Below are positions 28,022 to 35,598 of a DNA stretch of 64,000 nucleotides, in pieces. The position numbers were made by a program, and so were the translations under genes. How positions within the stretch are numbered: the first letter of the stretch is position 1; the number at the start of each line of letters is the position of its first letter. This stretch comes from Paraburkholderia acidisoli (GTDB lineage: Bacteria > Pseudomonadota > Gammaproteobacteria > Burkholderiales > Burkholderiaceae). The stretch is taken from the NCBI RefSeq assembly GCF_009789675.1, contig NZ_CP046913.1, forward strand, positions 1,054,001 to 1,118,000, read 5' to 3'. The notes below the pieces were generated by a model. That model saw only the letters and a list, made by a program, of their open reading frames with translations. It searched no databases and was not told the DNA's origin.

Positions 28022-29092
28022 ATGAACACCCCCAACATCGCCTCTGCGCCCAGGACAGCGTCGAAGCCAGCCATCAGCTTCTTCGAACGCTACCTCACCG
28101 TCTGGGTCGCCCTGTGCATCGTCGCCGGCATCCTGCTTGGTCAGGTGCTACCCGCCGTCTTTCAGGCGATCGGCCGTATGGAGTTCGCCCAGGTCAATCT
28201 CCCGGTCGGGCTGCTGATCTGGGTGATGATCATTCCCATGCTGGTGAAGGTCGATTTCGGCTCGCTGCACGAGGTGCGTCAGCACATCAGGGGCATTGGC
28301 GTCACGCTCGTGGTCAACTGGCTCGTCAAGCCGTTCACGATGGCGTTCCTCGCGTGGATTTTCATCAAGCACCTGTTCGCGCCGATGCTGCCCGCCGCGC
28401 AGCTCGACAGCTATGTGGCCGGCCTGATCCTGCTGGCCGCCGCGCCGTGCACGGCGATGGTGTTCGTCTGGAGTCGTCTGACGGGCGGCGATCCGCTCTT
28501 CACGCTCTCTCAGGTCGCGCTCAACGACAGCATCATGGTGGTCGCATTCGCGCCGCTCGTCGGGCTGCTGCTCGGCATCTCGGCCATCACGGTACCCTGG
28601 GCGACGCTGCTCACTTCGGTCGCGCTCTACATCGTCATCCCTGTGATCCTCGCGCAGATCCTGCGCAAGGTGCTGCTTTCGCGAGGCGAGGCGGCATTCG
28701 AAGTGGCAATGGCAAAGATCGGCCCGTGGTCGATCACGGCGCTGCTTGCCACGCTGGTGCTCCTGTTTGCCTTCCAGGGCGAGGCTATTCTGAAGCAGCC
28801 GCTCGTGATCGTGCTGCTTGCGGTGCCAATCCTGATCCAGGTGTTCTTCAACTCCGCGCTGGCGTACTGGCTCAACCGCGCGGTTGGGGAGAAGCACAAC
28901 ATCGCGTGCCCGTCTGCGCTGATCGGCGCGTCGAACTTCTTCGAGCTGGCCGTCGCGACCGCAATCGGGCTGTTCGGTTTCAACTCCGGCGCGGCGCTCG
29001 CGACAGTCGTCGGCGTGTTGATCGAAGTGCCGGTCATGCTGCTCGTGGTGCGTATCGTCAACCGGTCGAAGCACTGGTACGAGTGCACCTGA
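28022..29092 (+). CDS. acr3: Acr3 family arsenite efflux transporter
   Basis: 356 residues with ten membrane helices. The conserved family motif LLAAAPCTAMVFVWS in the fourth helix contains the Cys essential for As(III) export, and the second half has ALNDSIMVV and the loop GASNFFELAVATAI. Acr3 expels arsenite using the membrane potential and protons. It is the main resistance determinant of the operon, placed between the LMW-type and glutaredoxin-type reductases. Confidence 0.95.
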   Translation: MNTPNIASAPRTASKPAISFFERYLTVWVALCIVAGILLGQVLPAVFQAIGRMEFAQVNLPVGLLIWVMIIPMLVKVDFGSLHEVRQHIRGIGVTLVVNWLVKPFTMAFLAWIFIKHLFAPMLPAAQLDSYVAGLILLAAAPCTAMVFVWSRLTGGDPLFTLSQVALNDSIMVVAFAPLVGLLLGISAITVPWATLLTSVALYIVIPVILAQILRKVLLSRGEAAFEVAMAKIGPWSITALLATLVLLFAFQGEAILKQPLVIVLLAVPILIQVFFNSALAYWLNRAVGEKHNIACPSALIGASNFFELAVATAIGLFGFNSGAALATVVGVLIEVPVMLLVVRIVNRSKHWYECT

Positions 29093-29111
29093 GCGTAAAG
29101 GAAATAATGTA

Positions 29112-29546
29112 ATGAACGAAGTCACCATCTATCACAACCCGGACTGCGGCACCTCGCGTAATACGCTCGCGATGATCCGAAACGCGGGAATCGAGCCCAT
29201 CGTTATCGAATACCTGAAAACGCCGCCGACCCGCGACAGGCTCGTCGAACTTATCCGGCAATCCGGTCTGGGCGTGCGTGAAGTGCTGCGGCAGAAAGGA
29301 ACGCCGTACGCTGAACTGCGCCTGGACAACCCGGCATTGAGCGACGATCAGTTGCTCGACGCGATGATGGCGCACCCCATTCTCATCAACCGCCCCTTCG
29401 TGGTGACGTCGATGGGCGTGCGCCTGTGCCGTCCGTCCGAACTCGTGCTCGACGTCCTGCCCGTGGCACAACGCGGCGCGTTCACGAAGGAAGACGGCGA
29501 AGCGGTGATCGATGCGGAGGGCAAGCGTGTCCGCTCCGGTAATTGA
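29112..29546 (+). CDS. arsC: Arsenate reductase, glutaredoxin-linked type
   Basis: 144 residues. Starts with the catalytic motif [11 protein letters not shown] (C12) of the ArsC/Spx family; the three arginines near positions 60, 94 and 107 that bind arsenate in E. coli ArsC have counterparts (VLRQKG, LINRPFV, LCRPSE). Uses glutathione and glutaredoxin, unlike the two LMW-PTP reductases in the same operon. Its 3' end overlaps arsH by 20 bp. Confidence 0.93.
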   Translation: MNEVTIYHNPDCGTSRNTLAMIRNAGIEPIVIEYLKTPPTRDRLVELIRQSGLGVREVLRQKGTPYAELRLDNPALSDDQLLDAMMAHPILINRPFVVTSMGVRLCRPSELVLDVLPVAQRGAFTKEDGEAVIDAEGKRVRSGN

Positions 29547-30261
29547 TCTCGCCACTGAGCTTCCGCAGGTCGATGCGGCGCTGTTCCGCGTACCCGATAT
29601 CCAGCGCCTTCAGGCCACGAAGGCTTCCTTGCACGCGCCCCGCATCCTGCTGCTCTACGGTTCGCTGCGCGAGCGCTCGTTCAGCCGCTTGCTGAGCGAA
29701 GAAGCCGCGCGCCTGCTCACGGCGATGGGCGCCGAAGTCCGCATTTTCAACCCGAGCGGTCTGCCGCTGCCCGACGACGCGCCCGACACACATCCCAAAG
29801 TAGCCGAACTGCGCGAACTCGTGCTGTGGTCGGAGGGCATGGTCTGGTGCTCGCCCGAGCGCCATGGCGCAATGACCGGCATCATGAAGTCGCAGATCGA
29901 CTGGATTCCGCTTTCGATGGGCGCCGTGCGGCCGACGCAGGGCAAGACACTCGCGGTGATGCAGGTGAGCGGCGGATCGCAGTCGTTCAACGCCGTCAAC
30001 CAGATGCGCGTGCTCGGGCGCTGGATGCGCATGCTCACTATCCCGAACCAGTCGTCGGTGGCGAAGGCTTTCACGGAGTTCGATGAAGCCGGCCGCATGA
30101 AACCTTCGGCGTATTTCGATCGTGTCGTGGACGTGATGGAAGAACTGGTGAAGTTCACCTTGCTGACGCGCGATATCGGTCCCTATCTGGTCGACCGCTA
30201 CAGCGAGCGCAAGGAGAGCGCCGAAGAACTGATGAAACGCGTGAACCAGGCCAGTATCTGA
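29527..30261 (+). CDS. arsH: ArsH NADPH-dependent FMN reductase / organoarsenical oxidase
   Basis: 244 residues from GTG 29527, preceded by GGAGGG at ideal spacing; an ATG five codons upstream lacks one. Flavodoxin-like fold: [16 protein letters not shown] binds FMN phosphate, and [20 protein letters not shown] is diagnostic for ArsH. ArsH oxidises trivalent methyl- and aromatic arsenicals to less toxic pentavalent forms. Together with ArsI it extends the operon to organoarsenicals. Confidence 0.94.
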   Translation: MSAPVIDLATELPQVDAALFRVPDIQRLQATKASLHAPRILLLYGSLRERSFSRLLSEEAARLLTAMGAEVRIFNPSGLPLPDDAPDTHPKVAELRELVLWSEGMVWCSPERHGAMTGIMKSQIDWIPLSMGAVRPTQGKTLAVMQVSGGSQSFNAVNQMRVLGRWMRMLTIPNQSSVAKAFTEFDEAGRMKPSAYFDRVVDVMEELVKFTLLTRDIGPYLVDRYSERKESAEELMKRVNQASI

Positions 30262-30264
30262 TCC

Positions 30265-31509
30265 ATGCCGCCGCGCTCGTCCGACCGAAAGCCCGAGAGC
30301 AATACGGCAACCTGGGCGCTGGCTATCGGCCAGCTTGTCGCGTGGGGCGCGGTCTATTACGCGTTTTCGCTCTTCGTCGTGCCGATGGAGCAGGAACTGG
30401 GATGGAGCCGGGCATCGACGAATGCAGCGCTTTCGTGCGGGCTGCTGGTGTCCGGGCTGGCCGCGTATCCGGTCGGCAAGTGGATCGATCACGGGCATGG
30501 CCGCATGGTATTGACGGCAGGTTCGCTGCTCGCCTCGGTCATGCTGGTGCTCTGGTCGCAGGCCGGGAGCCTTATCACGCTTTTTGCGGCATGGGTCGGG
30601 CTCGGCGTATCCATGGCAGCCACGCTCTACGATCCGGTATTCGCGATTCTCACGCGGGACTATCCCCGCAGCTTCCGCACGAAAATCACGCTCGTTACGC
30701 TCGTGGCGGGCTTTGCGAGCACGGTCTTCATTCCGCTCACGCAGGAGCTTGTCGATGTGCTGGGCTGGCGTCACGCGCTACTCGCGCTCGCGGCGATCAA
30801 CGCGTGCGCGTGCGTGCCTATTCACTGGCTGTCGCTGCGCAATGATCCGAACGTCACGGCACCTGCCGTCAACAAGGAACGGATCAAGGCGGAAAATGCA
30901 GCATCGGTCGGGCGCGCGCTGCGAACGCCGGTGTTCTGGGCGCTTGCGATCTGCTTTACCGCTTACTACGCGACCTTCGCTGCGCTGACATTCCACCTGG
31001 TTCCGTTGATGGTCGAACGCCACGTACCGCAACCGGTCATTCTCGCAACGATGGCGGTGATCGGGCCGGCGCAGGTTTTCGCCCGTGTTCTGTGGTTCAC
31101 CGCCGGGCGAAACGTGTCGCCCAAGATCGTCGGCCTGATCATCACTTCGGCGTTTCCGGCTTCCGTTGCGATACTGCTGATCGCTGGAACCTCGCCCGTT
31201 GCACTGATCCTGTTCGCGATCATTTATGGCGGTGCAAACGGCATGATGACGATACTGCGCGGCACCATCGTGCAGGACGTGATGTGGACCGAAGGCTATG
31301 GGGCAATCAGTGGGCTACTCTCGGCGCCGTCAAACATCGCGAAGGGGATAGCGCCGATCTCGGCAGCGTTGATCTGGACGATCGGGCAAACCTATGTGCC
31401 GGTCGAGTGGACCGTTTTGCTCGTTTCACTCACTTCCACGGCTGCATTCTGCATGGTCATCTTCTACACGCGCCATCACCGTGGTATCGCTACGGCTGCG
31501 ATCGATTGA
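30265..31509 (+). CDS. MFS transporter of the ars operon (ArsK-like candidate)
   Basis: 414 residues, 12 membrane helices, starting 3 bp after arsH. MFS motif A-like VGKWIDHGHGRMV follows helix 2. No glyceraldehyde-3-phosphate dehydrogenase gene is nearby, so it is not an ArsJ exporter of arseno-phosphoglycerate. The best hypothesis is an ArsK-like exporter of trivalent or organic arsenicals, based only on context and fold. The operon ends here. Confidence 0.85.
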   Translation: MPPRSSDRKPESNTATWALAIGQLVAWGAVYYAFSLFVVPMEQELGWSRASTNAALSCGLLVSGLAAYPVGKWIDHGHGRMVLTAGSLLASVMLVLWSQAGSLITLFAAWVGLGVSMAATLYDPVFAILTRDYPRSFRTKITLVTLVAGFASTVFIPLTQELVDVLGWRHALLALAAINACACVPIHWLSLRNDPNVTAPAVNKERIKAENAASVGRALRTPVFWALAICFTAYYATFAALTFHLVPLMVERHVPQPVILATMAVIGPAQVFARVLWFTAGRNVSPKIVGLIITSAFPASVAILLIAGTSPVALILFAIIYGGANGMMTILRGTIVQDVMWTEGYGAISGLLSAPSNIAKGIAPISAALIWTIGQTYVPVEWTVLLVSLTSTAAFCMVIFYTRHHRGIATAAID

Positions 31510-31692
31510 GCGATCTGGTTGCGCGAATCTGCGAAGCTCGCTCGTATCATAAATGTCCGCTGTAGCCTCTGGAGCGGTCACTGGGCAGTGGTGGCGTGGC
31601 AATGACCAAACTTGGCGGCGGCTACAGACCTCGCCCAAGCGGCCTTTCCAGAAATGCTAGTTCAACCTTGTAGTCCGGGCGAATGTCTCGCA

Positions 31693-31866
31693 TCAAGGCT
31701 TGCAATTTTTTGCGGCTACAAGGGCTCTTGCGCGAGTGACGATTTCGATTGATTCGTCGATGCGTTCCGCATCGCCTTCCTCATATGCCAACCTAAGAAA
31801 TTCGAATTGCGCCTCCGGCGAGTCGAGCACGTCGGCTGCGTCAAACGCGGTGGTTTTCAGTGCCAT
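31693..31866 (-). pseudogene. Truncated antitoxin (HigA-type addiction module antidote) remnant
   Basis: 57 residues from ATG 31866 with AGGAAAA upstream: MALKTTAFDAADVLDSPEAQ followed by FEFLRLAYEEGD and IDESIEIVTRARAL. This is the N-terminal half of the 'putative addiction module antidote' family (about 100 residues). The normal C-terminal helix-turn-helix is missing; the frame stops at AAKNCKP. No toxin gene lies upstream. Shifting the frame by one base gives a further 28 residues, so a frameshift rather than a clean deletion is possible. Confidence 0.6.
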
Positions 31867-31948
31867 GTCGTTTTCCTATCGCTCGGCAAATCTGTGCATT
31901 GGAGGCAAATTTCATCCAATGCCAGTTTTGCGTGTAGTTTTGGCAAAT

Positions 31949-33352
31949 TCACATTGTTGGATTGTTGTCTTCTGTAACGAACTCTATGCCAGCTTCCACA
32001 AGCATCCACGCTTCGATGCGGTTGTGCCAAAGCCTCAGCAAATCAATACTGCGCCGGCGATAATGTTTCTCTGCCAAGGCGCTTGGTTTGTGCCCCTGGA
32101 TTTGAGCGACGACGCCAACTGGACACTCGACCCACTCCGATAACGTGCTGAAGGAGCGCCGCAGACCGTGGAGGCTGATGTTGGGTAGCCCGGCGCTTTT
32201 TTGCGCTTTTTTATGGGCTATACGCGGCTCCGCGATCTTCCCGTCTGCCGATCGTGGGCTTGAGAACACCCATTCCGATGGTTTCCATGCAGGATCTTCT
32301 CCAGTGTGAGGCGCTATCGCGCGTGCAGGGGGAGCGGTGTCATTTGCTTGCTTTAATTTAAGCAAAAGATGTGCAAGATAAGGCGTTAGCGGAATGTAGC
32401 GCCCTGTTTCCTTTTCAATTTTGTCGGAAACGTGCAAGCTAAGCCATCGAAAATCAACATCATTCCAGCGAAGCCCTGCAAGCTCTTCGCGCCGCGCACC
32501 CGTTAGAAGAAGCGCTTGCAAGTAGATACTTATTACCTGATTGTTGATCCGGCCGACAGCTTCAAACCACGTCGCCAATTGTTCGCGCTGGAGGCAATCT
32601 CCCTTTGCCTTCGGGCGTGGCACTGCATCTCGTACAGCGCGCGCGGAATAAGCGCCTTCCGGTACTAGCTTGCTAAATTCCTGTTGTTCGTCGCACCAGC
32701 GGATAAATGCACGTAACTTGCGATAAGCCTGTTCCGCGTTAGTCGGTCGAAGTTGTACCTCCGCATTCATCCATGAAGCAATGTGCGCAGCATTGAGATC
32801 GGAGAGTCTAAGTTGCATTAACGGTGCAAGCGGACCTGCGACCGTCAGTCCGGCGCCTCGGCGCTTTTTCTCGCCGCCAGCTTGCGCGGCTCGTTGGTGA
32901 TCTTCGTAATGTCGCTCGCTCCATTTGCTGCGATGAGCTGCAAGATATTTATGCCACGCATCCTCCACGGCCGCATCTTTGCGTCGCGACTCTAGCTGGC
33001 GGGCCTCATGGGCCGCGCGCTGTTCAGCCTTTTGTTCGCGTGGGTCAATGTCGCGATCGAAAAGTGCTTTTAGTCGTGCTGCCTCTTGTCGCGCACCAAC
33101 GCGCTCAATTTTATCGCCAGTCGAATGATCGACGGTGACGACGCGTTCTAGCGGCCAAATGTCAGGAGAACCGATGGTGATGCGAACAGTCTTGCCAAAC
33201 AAGCGGCCTTCACACACGAACGCTTTCGAGCCTGAAGCCGTAACGCGCAATCCTAAGCCTTGCTGTTTCTTATCCCAATAAATAGTCTGCTGGCGGCCGC
33301 TTTCGCATCGATACCCCGAAATGCGTTCCGGCGTGAAATTTTCTTTGTTCAT
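31949..33352 (-). CDS. int: Tyrosine recombinase integrase
   Basis: 467 residues from ATG 33352 (ATG 33376 and TTG 33415 are in frame upstream). N-terminal DUF4102-like arm-binding region (GLGLRVTASGSKAFV), a core-binding helical domain, and the catalytic domain with R287 (LTGARREEL), H395-x-x-R398 (HGLRRSF), GHK and Y431 (EKHYRRRS). P4/CP4-57-type integrases with this layout insert at tRNA 3' ends, here tRNA-Arg(TCT). The gene reads away from attR toward the interior, and its promoter overlaps arm-type repeats, so it may be autoregulated. Confidence 0.95.
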   Translation of the reverse strand: MNKENFTPERISGYRCESGRQQTIYWDKKQQGLGLRVTASGSKAFVCEGRLFGKTVRITIGSPDIWPLERVVTVDHSTGDKIERVGARQEAARLKALFDRDIDPREQKAEQRAAHEARQLESRRKDAAVEDAWHKYLAAHRSKWSERHYEDHQRAAQAGGEKKRRGAGLTVAGPLAPLMQLRLSDLNAAHIASWMNAEVQLRPTNAEQAYRKLRAFIRWCDEQQEFSKLVPEGAYSARAVRDAVPRPKAKGDCLQREQLATWFEAVGRINNQVISIYLQALLLTGARREELAGLRWNDVDFRWLSLHVSDKIEKETGRYIPLTPYLAHLLLKLKQANDTAPPARAIAPHTGEDPAWKPSEWVFSSPRSADGKIAEPRIAHKKAQKSAGLPNISLHGLRRSFSTLSEWVECPVGVVAQIQGHKPSALAEKHYRRRSIDLLRLWHNRIEAWMLVEAGIEFVTEDNNPTM

Positions 33353-33358
33353 AAGTTC

Positions 33359-33393
33359 ACCTACACGGCGAAGCATGTAGGGGCCGTGTAGGC
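33359..33393. promoter_or_regulatory. Candidate integrase arm-type sites, right end
   Basis: ACCTACAC (33359-33366, inverted), ATGTAGGG (33375-33382) and GTGTAGGC (33386-33393): three copies of the GTGTAGG motif also found twice at the left end. They overlap the integrase start region. Confidence 0.55.
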
Positions 33394-33519
33394 AAATTCT
33401 ATGGAAATCTATCAATCTGAGTCAATCAGAATTTCAGGGGAATTTCCATATAGTCCAATAATTCAATGGGTTGTCGGACTCTGCTCATCATTGATCAATC
33501 TAGCGAAATGTGATTATTT

Positions 33520-33569
33520 TCGGCCTTCTAAGCCGAGGGTCGGGGGTTCGAGCCCCTCCTGTCGCGCCA
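33520..33569 (+). other. attR: duplicated tRNA-Arg 3' end
   Basis: 50 bp identical to 18141-18190. The 5' half of the tRNA is missing here, so this copy is not a gene. The sequence that follows (GATATCATGC and the terminator) is the original chromosomal continuation of tRNA-Arg. Confidence 0.93.
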
Positions 33570-33580
33570 GATATCATGCA

Positions 33581-33609
33581 AAAAGCCCGGTCGCTCGACC
33601 GGGCTTTTT
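33581..33609 (+). terminator. Original tRNA-Arg terminator, displaced by the element
   Basis: AGCCCGGTCG and CGACCGGGCT form a 10-bp stem with a 2-base centre followed by TTTTT. It lies 12 bp after attR, matching the distance at which a tRNA terminator is expected. Confidence 0.82.
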
Positions 33610-33665
33610 GCTTTCCATCGCGTCCGGCGTTGTGAACGGCCACCCGCGACCCACCCCCACACAAC

Positions 33666-33694
33666 AAAAAAAGGGCAGCCCGAAGGCCGCCCTT
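33666..33694 (-). terminator. Terminator of the acid phosphatase gene
   Basis: On the minus strand AAGGGCGGCC and GGCTGCCCTT (one mismatch) with a TTCG tetraloop, followed by seven T. About 50 bp after the stop codon at 33743. Confidence 0.85.
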
Positions 33695-33742
33695 GTCAAA
33701 CCCGACCGGACGTTGCCACCCGGTCAATCCACACCGAAATGC

Positions 33743-35326
33743 TTACAGCTTCACGTCGAGCGAATTCGTCAGATCGCCCATCGCCTGGCCGCCGTTGCTC
33801 TTGAGCGCGGCGTCGCGGGAAACGAGACCCGGCAGTTGCGGCAGCGCGAAGCGGCGCGTGATCAGGCGCAGGATCGACGTCGTGTCGTATTGCGTATGGT
33901 CGACGAAGTTCTTCTTCGCGAACGGCGAGATGACGAGCGCCGGAATACGCGAGCCCGGACCCCAGCGGTCGCCCTTCGGCGGCGCGACGTGATCCCAGAA
34001 GCCGCCGTTTTCGTCGTACGTCACGACCACGACCATGTTGTTCCACTGCGGGCTCTTCTGCAGATGCGCGATCACGTCCGCGATATGCTGGTCGCCGCTT
34101 TGCACGTCGGTGTAACCCGCGTGTTCGTTCAGGTTGCCCTGCGGCTTGTAGAACGAGACTTGCGGCAGCGTGCCCGCGTCGATCGCCTTGATGAACTCCG
34201 AACCGTTCAGACCGCCGTCCAGCAGGTGGGTCGAGCGCGCGTTGGTGCCCGGCGCGTAGTTCGCGAAGTAGTTGAACGGCTGGTGGTGCGGCTGGAAGTT
34301 CGGCACCGTCATGTCCGCGCCGTAGATCACGTTCGACGTGCTGTTCTGCACGGCGCTGACCGCTGCGCCCCACGCGCCGCCATACCATGCCCACGAGACG
34401 TTCGCATTCGACATCAGATCGCCGATCGTCGTCGCGGTTTGCGCCGGCATCGTCGTGGCTTGCGACGGGTCGGCCAGATTCGGATCGCCGCCCGAAGCCG
34501 CCTTGTTGCCGCTCGGCTGATACGGCGGCTGCATCGTGTTGACCGCGTAGTAGTCAGGCGTGAGCGTGCCCGACTTCACGAACTTCGGCACGCCGGTGAG
34601 CGCCGACTTCGGCGAATCGCTGGCGATCGTGAGCGACACGCCGTCCGCGTCGACCGCCGAAACCGAGGTGGCAGCCGGGCTCGTGTTCGCGTTCGTGTAG
34701 TACGGCGTGCACGCGCAGATGAGCCACTGGTGGTTCAGGAACGAGCCGCCGAACGCGCCCATGAAGAAGTTGTCGGCGAGCGCGTATTGCTGGGCGATCT
34801 TCCAGAGCGGCAGTTGCTGCGCGCTCGTGGAGTAGTGACCCATCACGAGACCGCCCGAGTCGGCCCATGCGGCGAACTTGTCGTTCTTGCCGCCGTCGAT
34901 CTGCATCTGGTTCTCGTAGAAGCGGTGATACAGGTCGCGCGTCGTGGCCGAAAGCGGTGCGTTGAAGCCGTTCGGATCGTCGATGGCGAACGGCGCGTTC
35001 GCCATGTTCGCCGTCATCGCGGCCGTGATGACGGGCGTCACGCCCGTGTGCGTGAGGCCGTTCCACACGGTCGGCAGCGTGGCGAGCACGGTGCCGTCGC
35101 GGTCGAGCTGCTGGGCGCTTGCCGCCGTCACGTTCTGCAGACCGTTGGCGTTCGGGAAGCTGCCGTAGAGGTTGTCGAAGCTGCGGTTTTCCGCGTAGAT
35201 CACGACGATGTTCTTCACCGACGCCAGCGTGGGCTTGTTGTCGTCACTGCCACCGCAGGCCGCGACCATCATCGCGGCGGCTGCCGCTGCGATCGGCGTC
35301 GCATAGAACCACTTCCTGTTGATCAT
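33743..35326 (-). CDS. Exported acid phosphatase / phosphoesterase family lipoprotein
   Basis: 527 residues from ATG 35326 with GAGAGAG upstream; an in-frame extension to 35389 is rejected. The signal peptide ends in VAAC, a lipobox. The body belongs to the alkaline-phosphatase-like phosphoesterase family (AcpA/phospholipase C type): VVIYAENRSFDNLYGSFP near the N terminus, then NEHAGYTDVQSGDQH and VVTYDENGGFWDHVAPP with the metal-binding Asp, Glu and His. It should hydrolyse phosphomonoesters outside the cytoplasm. A possible Pho box lies between it and the divergent peroxidase gene. Confidence 0.88.
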   Translation of the reverse strand: MINRKWFYATPIAAAAAAMMVAACGGSDDNKPTLASVKNIVVIYAENRSFDNLYGSFPNANGLQNVTAASAQQLDRDGTVLATLPTVWNGLTHTGVTPVITAAMTANMANAPFAIDDPNGFNAPLSATTRDLYHRFYENQMQIDGGKNDKFAAWADSGGLVMGHYSTSAQQLPLWKIAQQYALADNFFMGAFGGSFLNHQWLICACTPYYTNANTSPAATSVSAVDADGVSLTIASDSPKSALTGVPKFVKSGTLTPDYYAVNTMQPPYQPSGNKAASGGDPNLADPSQATTMPAQTATTIGDLMSNANVSWAWYGGAWGAAVSAVQNSTSNVIYGADMTVPNFQPHHQPFNYFANYAPGTNARSTHLLDGGLNGSEFIKAIDAGTLPQVSFYKPQGNLNEHAGYTDVQSGDQHIADVIAHLQKSPQWNNMVVVVTYDENGGFWDHVAPPKGDRWGPGSRIPALVISPFAKKNFVDHTQYDTTSILRLITRRFALPQLPGLVSRDAALKSNGGQAMGDLTNSLDVKL

Positions 35327-35598
35327 TTTTTCTCTCTCTCGCGTTGGGGGCCCATTTCGCTCGTCGAGCGGCCGGCGCGGGAATGACACCGGCTATCGGG
35401 CGAGGCGCAGTGTCGCAATGGAATTTGACAGGCATATGTAAATAATTACATCCAGCTTATTCTTTCCCTGTGATTGCATGACTTTCGTCTTACTGACTGT
35501 CATTGCATCGTCATGGTTCTGACATACGCTGTCGCGACTTCAATACGCCATTCGATCGAAGCGATTTCGTGGCGCCGCGTTCAAGTTCGGGGATCAGC
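35327..35598. other. Divergent promoter region, phosphatase/peroxidase
   Basis: About 270 bases with an AT-rich centre (35440-35470, ATGTAAATAATTACAT is a near-palindrome) and a TTGACA at 35425. It should hold the promoters of both divergent genes. The exact -10 boxes cannot be fixed by eye. Confidence 0.45.
35497..35514 (+). promoter_or_regulatory. Candidate Pho box
   Basis: CTGTCAT TGCA TCGTCAT: two heptamers spaced 11 bp start to start, the second matching 5 of 7 bases of CTGTCAT, as in PhoB-binding sites. A further CTGACAT lies 22 bp downstream of the first. Located between the acid phosphatase and peroxidase genes. Confidence 0.4.

Larger units (their letters stand above)
18191..33569. 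mobile_element. 15.4-kb integrative element (P4-satellite-like) with arsenic resistance
   Basis: The region is bounded by the 50-bp tRNA-Arg repeats, has a tyrosine integrase at its right end reading toward the interior, and contains replication genes (helicase, primase), a repressor, a ParB-like gene and cargo. No capsid, tail, conjugation or relaxase genes are seen, so it should depend on another mobile element for transfer, as phage satellites and mobilizable islands do. G+C content is visibly lower than the flanks, especially 22.4-25.9 kb, while the ars operon is GC-rich and looks separately acquired. Confidence 0.93.

Noticed and set aside
30265..31509. ArsJ (arseno-phosphoglycerate exporter) assignment for the MFS gene
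   Set aside because: ArsJ works with an adjacent glyceraldehyde-3-phosphate dehydrogenase gene, which is absent here.
33520..33569. Second tRNA-Arg gene
   Set aside because: Only the 3' 50 bases are present; the D-arm and 5' acceptor strand are missing, so it is the attachment repeat.
33401..35386. 661-residue plus-strand frame covering attR and the phosphatase region
   Set aside because: Antisense shadow of the acid phosphatase; Arg/Val-rich and crosses the element border and two terminators.
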